From BNXB01 sp031556375 (lineage in GTDB: Bacteria; Bacteroidota; Bacteroidia; Bacteroidales; Azobacteroidaceae): 9,251 nucleotides of DNA. The translations under genes and the position numbers were made by a program. The notes under the pieces were generated by a model. It was not told the DNA's origin, did no database searches, and saw only the letters and a program-made list of their open reading frames with translations. Shown here in pieces: positions 1 to 4,772 of this stretch; positions within the stretch are counted from its first letter, which is position 1, and each line of letters begins with the position of its first letter. The stretch is from NCBI GenBank assembly GCA_031556375.1, contig JAVBTA010000030.1, positions 1-9,251 of the forward strand. The letters are read 5' to 3'.

Positions 1-140
1 AAATTTGGTATAATCAAAATAGAAGACATTCTTTCCTGAAATATCTCACTATTCCGGAATTTTGGGAAAGATATAGAGCAATTAACAATAATGTAAAACC
101 TGCCGCTTATCTTTTTGTCCGGAAAAAGGTAGGATATTCA
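1..140 (+). mobile_element. Right end of an IS3-family insertion sequence (truncated by window)
   Basis: The first ~100 bases encode the end of an IS3-type transposase. The following stretch (about 116-140, ending GGTAGGATATTCA) is a plausible right terminal inverted repeat, because IS3 elements typically end in CA and carry the repeat just behind the transposase. The left end lies outside the window, so the repeat cannot be paired and no target duplication can be tested. The boundary at 140 is inferred. Confidence 0.45.
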
Positions 141-218
141 ATATACGTGAAAAATCAACTGATAAACAAAACCTTTACATACAAAAACAGCTGTTATTCT
201 CTTCTTGCACCCGGATAA
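3..218 (+). CDS. IS3-family transposase (OrfB/rve type), C-terminal fragment
   Basis: An open frame enters from the left edge and stops at 216-218. Its first residues read WYNQNRRHSFLKYLTIPEFW. This matches the conserved tail of IS3-family OrfB integrases (YN..R.H..L.Y.TP.EF), which follows the last catalytic Glu of the DDE domain. The DDE residues are upstream of the window. After about residue 33 the frame continues through the presumed right end of the element and into flanking DNA, giving an uncharacteristic basic, Tyr-rich tail. The native stop is therefore either lost or supplied by the flank. The last 25 bases overlap the 3' end of the convergent metalloprotease gene. The tail motif makes the family assignment fairly safe; activity cannot be judged. 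Confidence 0.75.
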   Translation: MWYNQNRRHSFLKYLTIPEFWERYRAINNNVKPAAYLFVRKKVGYSIYVKNQLINKTFTYKNSCYSLLAPG

Positions 219-1375
219 ACATATCCTAATGTCCTTATATACGGAGTCTTACTCGGATTAAGTAATAACCCGTCTTCTTCCCTTTTCAAAGCAACATACA
301 TATAACTATTTTGCTCAGAGATATAGTATTCCTTAAGCGGTACGGTACCAGGCACATACCGGTCATATACAAATCCTAAATGTTCACATTGAACATTATA
401 TTCCCCACTGGCACGTGTATCAAGTTTATAACGTTTCGATGAACTCGAATAATATCTATAAATATGTGTATTATAATTAGACGTTTGGGTGGGAAGAGCA
501 AAATCATGATAGGTAAATGGGTAAACAACCCCATCAAAAGTTTGTTGAAATACTCCTTTAAAATCTTTTTCATTAACTGCATTCGGAGCCAGACAAGAAT
601 ACATGTGCCCTCCTTTTCCTGTTATACTACCAGGATATAAATAGTAACCATACACAGGTTTTCCCTTTGGATGCACAGTCCGGATCGCTCGTTTATCACT
701 TTCAGGAAATCCTTTCCATGGCTCACCACAAGGAAAACCAGACATAACTGACTCACGTTCAATCGCAGGCGTACCCGGAATAAAACTTCCTGAACGATCT
801 GAATATACTTGTTCATGTCCATTTACATGTATGAATCCAATAGTATGGCTTATCTCATGAGCTATTAAATGAGTCATTTGATTCTCAGTTAAATCTGAAT
901 CAGCCACCCGAACCTCAGGATATGCCTTTCCATTAGTAGGAAAGCCTGCTATTGCACACGATGTAACTGAAGCATCACGTTTGATAGTTATATCAGCCTT
1001 ATTCTTATCTGTAGTTCTGGTAAATGCCAATCTGCATCCAACATCATTATAAGCCTTAACCACAGCATCCGTAATCCTGATCATGACATCTGTCTTTGGT
1101 TTTTCAAAGTTAGGTTCAACATATATAGCAACTTGATGATTAGTCACAGTATTATTGTCCTGTATATGACGAAGCGTTACATCCGTATCACTTGCAGTAA
1201 AATTCTTATCAAATGCAATATCGCCTTCTACCACATAACAATCTTCATACTCAACCAGATCATCCAGCGAAAAACCCAAATCCTGTATACGTTTCAATAC
1301 AATGTTTTCAACCGGATTACTCGACTTACTCTCAACCAAAGCTTCATCTGCAAGATCCTGATTACATGCAGACAA
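194..1375 (-). CDS. Secreted zinc metalloprotease, M57 (HEIGH) type; lipoprotein signal out of frame
   Basis: This is a metzincin-like zinc protease. Counted from the TTG at 1375, HEISHTIGFIH lies at residues 173-183 and fits HExxHxxGxxH, with three zinc-binding His and a catalytic Glu. A Met-turn candidate (SVMSGF, Met211) and the typical ESDKRAIRTVHP stretch follow. This matches Bacteroidetes 'dual-action HEIGH' peptidases (M57). Residues 240-393 are Tyr- and Gly-rich and faintly resemble a DUF5648-type repeat; I am not sure of this. The visible frame starts with LSAC, a lipobox, so the mature protein should be a lipoprotein on the cell surface or in the periplasm. No ATG exists in this frame before the upstream stop at 1430-1432. 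The natural ATG at 1416 is one base out of frame (see next entry). TTG at 1375 is a formal start only. No operon partner is seen; the gene converges on the IS fragment. Confidence 0.8.
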   Translation of the reverse strand: MSACNQDLADEALVESKSSNPVENIVLKRIQDLGFSLDDLVEYEDCYVVEGDIAFDKNFTASDTDVTLRHIQDNNTVTNHQVAIYVEPNFEKPKTDVMIRITDAVVKAYNDVGCRLAFTRTTDKNKADITIKRDASVTSCAIAGFPTNGKAYPEVRVADSDLTENQMTHLIAHEISHTIGFIHVNGHEQVYSDRSGSFIPGTPAIERESVMSGFPCGEPWKGFPESDKRAIRTVHPKGKPVYGYYLYPGSITGKGGHMYSCLAPNAVNEKDFKGVFQQTFDGVVYPFTYHDFALPTQTSNYNTHIYRYYSSSSKRYKLDTRASGEYNVQCEHLGFVYDRYVPGTVPLKEYYISEQNSYMYVALKREEDGLLLNPSKTPYIRTLGYVYPGARRE

Positions 1376-1416
1376 AATAATCGAAAAAACAGATAAAAAT
1401 ATTCCTGTAGCTTCAT
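1364..1416 (-). other. Signal-peptide region of the metalloprotease with a one-base frame break at a T6 run
   Basis: ATG at 1416, directly behind a run of seven A, opens MKLQEYFYLFF and then leaves the protease frame. The break falls at six consecutive T (minus strand; A at 1384-1389 on plus). Seven T would give MKLQEYFYLFFSIILSAC, a short but complete lipoprotein signal peptide ending in the lipobox LSAC, with the lipidated Cys at 1364-1366 and joined in frame to the protease. This could be a slippage-prone on/off switch, a fresh inactivating mutation, or a sequencing error. Confidence 0.7.
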
Positions 1417-1440
1417 TTTTTTCAATAAATTAGTATGATT

Positions 1441-1614
1441 CGATTATTCAACTATATATTTCTAATATATACATATACTTATAAAATAAATAATCTCCAA
1501 AAAAACCATCAAATATAGGCATAATACATATAATTATAACTACTTTTTAATACTAAATAAAATAGTTTATACCCATCTATTAAGCTATAATAATTTCTTC
1601 AATATAGCTTTTAT
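1441..1614. other. AT-rich intergenic stretch without a recognised gene
   Basis: About 170 very AT-rich bases between the protease start and the attachment-like site. The only motif seen is a possible minus-strand -7 box, listed separately. The longer gene-free stretch up to 1878 also holds the tRNA-like fragment, a terminator and two inverted repeats, each given its own entry. Confidence 0.5.
1510..1517 (-). promoter_or_regulatory. Possible Bacteroidetes -7 box for the metalloprotease
   Basis: On the minus strand this reads TATATTTG, a full match to TAnnTTTG. It would give a leader of about 85 bases before the ATG at 1416. No TTTG-like -33 box stands at the expected 19-20 base spacing, so the call is weak in such AT-rich DNA. 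Confidence 0.25.
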
Positions 1615-1635
1615 GTTCGGTTTCTGGTGGCACCA
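1615..1635 (+). other. tRNA 3'-end-like fragment, candidate attachment (att) site
   Basis: GTTCGGTTTCTGGTGGCACC followed by A lines up with tRNA positions 53-73: the T-loop, the 3' half of the T-stem, an acceptor 3' strand TGGCACC and discriminator A. The acceptor would pair with a 5' strand GGTGCCA, as expected of a tRNA-Phe-like gene. No such 5' strand or cloverleaf exists in the preceding ~80 bases, and the T-loop has G where A58 is nearly universal, so this is a fragment and not a gene. An isolated tRNA 3' end, followed by a terminator and then a tyrosine recombinase gene, is the usual look of an integration site. Identity of the parent tRNA is inferred. Confidence 0.45.
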
Positions 1636-1660
1636 CAAGCAAGAAAAGCAGAATATAGTT

Positions 1661-1700
1661 AAGTCCCCGAATTTCAACGAGATTCGGGGACTTTTCTTTT
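1661..1700 (+). terminator. Strong rho-independent terminator
   Basis: A perfect 12-bp stem, AAGTCCCCGAAT (1661-1672) with ATTCGGGGACTT (1682-1693), encloses a 9-base loop and runs into a T-rich tract (TTTTCTTTT). No protein gene reads into it on the plus strand. It sits 25 bases behind the tRNA-like fragment, so it is best explained as the terminator of a tRNA transcript, either native or supplied by the integrated element. Confidence 0.8.
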
Positions 1701-1753
1701 TAAAAATATGCAGAAAATAGCGGTTTTTGACATATTATAAATGTGCAATTCGT

Positions 1754-1783
1754 TGTACTTTTAAAAGACAGAAGAAAAGTACA
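1754..1783. repeat. 9-bp inverted repeat upstream of the integrase
   Basis: TGTACTTTT (1754-1762) and AAAAGTACA (1775-1783) are exact inverted copies with a 12-base spacer. The place, between att-like site and int gene, suits an arm-type site for the recombinase or its accessory factor, or an operator. There is no experimental or family-level support for either role. Confidence 0.45.
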
Positions 1784-1843
1784 CTGATTGTGGTTCTTTT
1801 TCCCTATATATCAACATTTTGCATACATCAGAACTGGATTTGA

Positions 1844-1884
1844 TTTCATAATTTTGAACGATTTAAAAATGTAAAATTATGAAA
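1844..1884 (+). promoter_or_regulatory. 12-bp inverted repeat spanning the integrase start codon
   Basis: TTTCATAATTTT (1844-1855) and AAAATTATGAAA (1873-1884) are exact inverted copies with a 17-base spacer. The right arm contains the ATG of the integrase (1879-1881) and the spacer contains its A-rich leader. In the mRNA this would form a hairpin hiding the start region; in DNA it could be an operator. Either would hold integrase expression low. The function is inferred from position. Confidence 0.5.
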
Positions 1885-3129
1885 CAAGAAACATTCAATG
1901 TTCTTTTCTTTACAACAAAGACAAGAGTTTTAAAAAATGGAGAAGTGCCTGTACTGGTGCGAGTTACAATTAATGGTTCGAGTGCTGAATCCCGTATCCA
2001 ACGTTCGATTGCCGTTCAGCTATGGAACCAAGCTAAGGGGTTTAGCAAAGGAAAAGACCCCAAATCTTTAGAATTGAACGAATACATTCGTTCGTTGAAT
2101 TTGAAATTACTAACCATCCACAAAGAGTTATCTTTGAAAGAAGCTCATTTTACTCCTAATCTATTGTTAGACATGCTATTTGGAAGAGTGGAAAGCGTTG
2201 ATGCTAAAAGAACCCTTCTCGCTTATTACCGTTCCCATGCGGAAGATTGCCGTAAACTTATCGGGATTGATTATGCGTACAGTACGATTAACCGCTATGA
2301 TAATTGTATTAAAGCCCTTGCTGAATTGATTCAACAGGAATATGGTAAGGACGATATTTCTTTCAATGAATTGAACAGAGAGTTTATCCGTAAGTTTGAG
2401 AATTTTCTGAAAGCGACAAAGGGATTAGCGAATAATACGCTTGTCCGTTACATGAAAGCCTTCAAAAAGGTTACTAATCTGGCATTGGCTGACGAATACC
2501 TCAAAAAAGACCCATTTATGAATGTTCGTTATAAACAGGATGAAACCAATCCTGTTTTCCTGACCAAAGAAGAGTTGGATGTAGTTATGAATACTAAATT
2601 TTCGATTGAACGTTTAGAATTGGTACGGAATGTTTTTCTCTTTTCCTGCATGACAGGCCTCGCCTTCATAGATGTCAAGGAACTTCGTCCGGAACATATA
2701 TTCAGGGATAATAACGGAAAACTTTGGATTCGCAAAGGACGACAAAAGATTAAAAGGAATAAATCTGCCTGCACAAGTAATGTCCCTTTGTTAAGTATTG
2801 CTCAGAATATTTTGGAACAATACAAGGAACATCCTATTTGTGTTGCCAAAGGGGTATGTCTTCCTGTATTGAGCAATCAAAAATATAATTCGTATTTGAA
2901 GGAAATCGCTGATATATGCGGAATTAAGAAGAGTTTATCCTCACATGCCGGACGCCATACGTTCGGGACGACCGTCACGCTTGCCAATAAAGTCTCTCTG
3001 GAAAATGTTTCCAAGATGTTGGGACATACTTCTACCCGGATGACACAACATTATGCACGGGTATTAGACCAGAATATCTTTGAAGATATGGCGAATGTTG
3101 AAGCGAGACTTTCTAAAAAAGCAATATAA
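1879..3129 (+). CDS. Tyrosine recombinase / integrase of a Bacteroides mobile element
   Basis: This 416-residue site-specific recombinase has the usual three parts: an N-terminal arm-binding domain (about 1-100), a SAM-like core-binding domain (about 112-210) and a C-terminal catalytic domain (about 225-405). Catalytic residues seen are Lys in the KGRQKIK hairpin (286-292), H356 and R359 in SSHAGRHTF, H383 in MLGHTSTR and the nucleophile Y392 in QHYARV. The first catalytic Arg, expected after TGL, is Ala262 (TGLAFIDVKEL). IntDOT-type Bacteroides recombinases also lack this Arg, so the enzyme need not be dead. It should integrate and excise a genomic island, probably at the att-like site upstream. 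The gene opens an island-like run of plus-strand genes. An inverted repeat covers its start codon. The family is clear; the exact element is not. Confidence 0.93.
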   Translation: MKQETFNVLFFTTKTRVLKNGEVPVLVRVTINGSSAESRIQRSIAVQLWNQAKGFSKGKDPKSLELNEYIRSLNLKLLTIHKELSLKEAHFTPNLLLDMLFGRVESVDAKRTLLAYYRSHAEDCRKLIGIDYAYSTINRYDNCIKALAELIQQEYGKDDISFNELNREFIRKFENFLKATKGLANNTLVRYMKAFKKVTNLALADEYLKKDPFMNVRYKQDETNPVFLTKEELDVVMNTKFSIERLELVRNVFLFSCMTGLAFIDVKELRPEHIFRDNNGKLWIRKGRQKIKRNKSACTSNVPLLSIAQNILEQYKEHPICVAKGVCLPVLSNQKYNSYLKEIADICGIKKSLSSHAGRHTFGTTVTLANKVSLENVSKMLGHTSTRMTQHYARVLDQNIFEDMANVEARLSKKAI

Positions 3130-3142
3130 ATACCAACAAATT

Positions 3143-3171
3143 CGAGGTGGTCAAAAATTTTGACTACCTCG
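3143..3171. repeat. 29-bp palindrome, copy 1 (int / ORF6N intergenic)
   Basis: A nearly perfect palindrome about a central A at 3157: arms of 14 bases starting CGAGGTGGTCAAAA, with one G-T mismatch (3149/3165). It has no loop and no T tract behind it, so it looks more like a protein-binding site than a terminator. It matches copy 2, inside the ORF6N gene, at 24 of 29 positions. In one frame it also reads EVVKNFDYL, close to the EVVENFDHL encoded by copy 2. Confidence 0.85.
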
Positions 3172-3202
3172 TTCAAAGTAATAAATACTAAAAATTATAA
3201 TC

Positions 3203-3742
3203 ATGGAATTACAAATAATTAAAGATAAGATTATCACTCTACGAGAACAACAAGTGATTTTAGATACAGATGTTGCCATTTTATATGGGGTGGAAACAAA
3301 ACGGATTAATGAAGCTATCAGGAATAATCCTGATAAATTTCCTGAAGGATACATATTTACCCTTACCCAAGAGGAGAAAACAGAGGTGGTCGAAAATTTC
3401 GACCACCTTGCGAAACTCAAGTATTCATCCGCACTTCCACGTGCCATGTCAGAAAAAGCGCTTTATATGTTAGCAACAATTCTTAAATCGCCAGTAGCAA
3501 CAGAAACAACTATTGCTATCATTGAAACATTTGCTAAAGTTAGGGAACTCTCTCGTACTATTTCTCAATTGTCAGAACAGGCAGATAAAAAACAGCAAAA
3601 ATCTATGATGCAGAAAAGCGGAGAATTGATTTCGGATATATTGAGTGATGATTTTCAGACTACAGGTACGGAAACAACCATAGAGTTTAATCTATCTGTA
3701 TTGAAAGTGAAACATACGGTTAAGAGAAAACTAAAGGAATAA
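3203..3742 (+). CDS. ORF6N-domain DNA-binding protein
   Basis: The 179-residue product begins with an ORF6N domain (about 9-95). Visible hallmarks are the QQVILDTDVAILYGVETKRI segment, the NNPDKFPEGYIFTLT stretch, and EVVENFDHLAKLKYSSALPR followed by MSEKALYMLATIL. ORF6N is a small domain found in phage and mobile-element regulators (ORF6N/KilA-N group) and is thought to bind DNA. The C-terminal half (about 96-179) is helical-looking, Gln/Lys-rich around 118-138, and could dimerise. It lies 73 bases behind the integrase, with a palindrome in the gap, another inside the gene and a third just behind its stop, so self-regulation is an attractive guess. A terminator follows. Domain call firm; target and role inferred. 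Confidence 0.88.
   Translation: MELQIIKDKIITLREQQVILDTDVAILYGVETKRINEAIRNNPDKFPEGYIFTLTQEEKTEVVENFDHLAKLKYSSALPRAMSEKALYMLATILKSPVATETTIAIIETFAKVRELSRTISQLSEQADKKQQKSMMQKSGELISDILSDDFQTTGTETTIEFNLSVLKVKHTVKRKLKE
3384..3408. repeat. 25-bp perfect palindrome, copy 2 (inside the ORF6N gene)
   Basis: Perfect arms of 12 bases (AGGTGGTCGAAA and inverse) around a central A at 3396, lying wholly in coding sequence at codons 61-69 (EVVENFDHL). This protein segment is well conserved in ORF6N proteins, so the DNA palindrome may be partly a by-product of coding. Related palindromes outside the gene argue against that as the only reason. Confidence 0.85.
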
Positions 3743-3751
3743 ATCTAATAT

Positions 3752-3772
3752 GTTATCGAAAATTTCGATAAC
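3752..3772. repeat. 21-bp perfect palindrome, copy 3 (behind the ORF6N gene)
   Basis: Arms of 10 bases, GTTATCGAAA and inverse, around a central A at 3762, beginning 9 bases past the ORF6N stop. It shares the core TCGAAAATTTCGA exactly with copy 2. It differs from the other copies at two arm positions, both changed together with their partners so that pairing is kept. Confidence 0.85.
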
Positions 3773-3782
3773 CAATACTAAT

Positions 3783-3811
3783 AAGGGCAGGCTTAACAGT
3801 CTGCCTTTTTT
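3783..3811 (+). terminator. Rho-independent terminator after the ORF6N gene
   Basis: GGCAG (3786-3790) pairs with CTGCC (3801-3805) across a 10-base loop. The stem can be extended by one G-T and two A-T pairs. A run of six T follows. It would end the integrase-ORF6N transcript and separates it from the structured element downstream. Confidence 0.75.
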
Positions 3812-3863
3812 ATTTCAAAAGCAGTAGTTGGATAGTCTCTCCCATAATTTTTTCGGCAAAGTT

Positions 3864-3978
3864 ATAGGAGAATCGGATGACAAGTAGCAAGGTTATACCT
3901 CCTGTTTGGCAAACAATCTTCCTTTCGAAGAAAGCGTATTCTTAGCCAAAACCTTGCATGAAGTCACCGATTTCCTAT
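3864..3978 (+). ncRNA. Long irregular hairpin of ~115 bases, possible structured RNA
   Basis: The stretch folds end to end. ATAGGA (3864-3869) pairs with TCCTAT (3973-3978), AATCGG (3871-3876) with CCGATT (3967-3972), and TGAC (3878-3881) with GTCA (3963-3966), leaving only G3870 and A3877 bulged. After a symmetrical 5x5 internal loop, GCAAGGTT (3887-3894) pairs with AACCTTGC (3950-3957). After an 11-12 base one-sided bulge, TTGGC (3906-3910) pairs with GCCAA (3945-3949). The tip holds CTTTC/GAAAG with a GAA loop (3922-3934). No ORF covers it. It could be a regulatory RNA, a leader of the RadC-like gene, a MITE-like remnant or a DNA-processing site. The strand is assumed from the neighbours. 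Confidence 0.5.
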
Positions 3979-4027
3979 GGGCATGAAAGCAAAAAAATTA
4001 TTGTCGAATCATTAAAATTTTTGCATC

Positions 4028-4480
4028 ATGAAAACAGATTATTTCAACATTCCGGAAATTACAGTATCTTATAAAGATAACGTAAAAGCATCAGAAAGAG
4101 CAGTGATTAGATGTTCAGATGACGCTGCAAAAATATTGGCTCACGCTTTCGAAGGATGTCTGGAACATCATGAAGAAATGTATGTTTTATTCCTGAACCG
4201 GGCGAACCGCTTACTTGGAATTTCTTGTATTTCCAAAGGTGGAATGTCGGAAACTTCCGTAGATATCCGGATTATTCTTCAAACGGCATTGAAAGTTCAT
4301 TGTTGTTCCCTGATGGTATCACATAACCATCCTTCGGAAAGTATTCTTCCGAGCCCGCAGGATATCAATTTGACTAAGAATATAAAGAAAGGCTGCGAGG
4401 CAATTGGCATCCAATTGTTAGACCATTTGATTATAACAGAAGGTAATTACAGCAGCTTTGCTGATGAGGGGCTTTTATAG
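4028..4480 (+). CDS. Short RadC-type JAB/MPN-domain protein
   Basis: This 150-residue protein consists almost only of the RadC JAB domain. The metal-binding signature is visible: E49 or E50 in LEHHEEMYVLFLNRANRLLG, then H99-N-H101-P-S and D112 in SHNHPSESILPSPQD. The end, CEAIGIQLLDHLIIT, is also typical. The N-terminal helix-hairpin-helix part of full-length RadC (about 220 residues) is missing, as usual for the short versions carried by Bacteroides conjugative and mobilisable elements. Despite the name, a role in recombinational repair is not established; JAMM residues suggest a zinc hydrolase. The gene stands alone between the hairpin element and its own terminator, which overlaps the stop codon. 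Leader is A/T-rich without a clear Shine-Dalgarno. The family is certain, the function is not. Confidence 0.92.
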   Translation: MKTDYFNIPEITVSYKDNVKASERAVIRCSDDAAKILAHAFEGCLEHHEEMYVLFLNRANRLLGISCISKGGMSETSVDIRIILQTALKVHCCSLMVSHNHPSESILPSPQDINLTKNIKKGCEAIGIQLLDHLIITEGNYSSFADEGLL

Positions 4481-4493
4481 CCCCTTATTTTTT
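4465..4493 (+). terminator. Terminator overlapping the RadC-like gene's stop codon
   Basis: TGAGGGGC (4465-4472) pairs with GCCCCTTA (4480-4487), with one G-T pair, around a TTTTATA loop, and six T follow. The stem uses the last codons of the gene and its TAG (4478-4480), so the signal is embedded in coding sequence. Confidence 0.75.
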
Positions 4494-4520
4494 GGTCGAA
4501 ATATCCTCAAATTTAAATTA

Positions 4521-4528
4521 TATCTTTG
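4521..4528 (+). promoter_or_regulatory. Bacteroidetes -7 box (TATCTTTG)
   Basis: A full TAnnTTTG match 32 bases ahead of the ATG at 4561 and just behind the RadC-like terminator. The nearest TTTG (4491-4494) is 26 bases upstream, too far for a normal -33 box. The position fits a promoter for the small downstream ORF. Confidence 0.4.
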
Positions 4529-4560
4529 TAATCTGAGAGAAATATTACAGAAAAACAATC

Positions 4561-4719
4561 ATGGAAAAAACAGTAACGAAAAACAATATAGACATCTTTA
4601 CGGAAAGTTTTGGAAACTCCCAAAATCCCGCATTCAGAACTGATGCCGTTGAGTGGTGCAGGGCAGAAATGCATCTGTTGGCTGCAACGCACAGGCGACC
4701 GATCAATGGGAAAAATTAA
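4561..4719 (+). CDS. 52-residue ORF of unknown function, possibly a truncated gene
   Basis: ATG at 4561 follows an A-rich leader (ACAGAAAAACAATC) typical of this genome and lies 32 bases behind a -7 box. The product starts MEKTVTKNNIDIFTESF and contains an acidic-aromatic core, DAVEWCRAEMHLLAATHRRP, before ending at GKN. No signal peptide, membrane segment or known motif is seen. The amphipathic core looks like part of a real protein, and the abrupt ending followed by AT-rich DNA suggests an N-terminal remnant of a longer gene. I do not recognise the family. Support is the good start context and promoter motif. Confidence 0.45.
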   Translation: MEKTVTKNNIDIFTESFGNSQNPAFRTDAVEWCRAEMHLLAATHRRPINGKN

Positions 4720-4722
4720 AAA

Positions 4723-4730
4723 TAAATTTG
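4723..4730 (+). promoter_or_regulatory. Possible -7 box (TAAATTTG) for the secreted-protein gene
   Basis: A TAnnTTTG match 42 bases ahead of the ATG at 4773. No -33 box is visible at 19-20 bases, where the sequence is GC-richer coding remnant. Chance matches are common in such AT-rich DNA. Confidence 0.3.
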
Positions 4731-4772
4731 TAAGGCGAATTTGAATGAAATAATAATCTCAAAATAGATAAA

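Noticed and set aside
1133..1396. Plus-strand 87-codon frame antisense to the metalloprotease
   Set aside because: It has no protein-like features and lies opposite a gene with a clear zinc motif.
1560..1640. A complete tRNA gene ending at the CACCA near 1635
   Set aside because: No 5' acceptor strand GGTGCCA, no D or anticodon arm, and the T-loop has G at the A58 position; only the 3' 21 bases resemble a tRNA.
1561..1712. Minus-strand frame of ~35 codons reading through the terminator and the tRNA-like fragment
   Set aside because: It has no start codon, and its sequence is explained by the antisense of a tRNA 3' end and a terminator hairpin.
3743..4027. Msr/msd region of a retron, suggested by the long hairpin
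   Set aside because: No reverse transcriptase gene is present and the helices do not show the expected paired inverted repeats with a branching G.
4458..4643. 61-codon plus-strand frame overlapping the RadC-like end
   Set aside because: It runs through a terminator and overlaps the better supported 52-residue ORF, which has a promoter-like box and a good leader.
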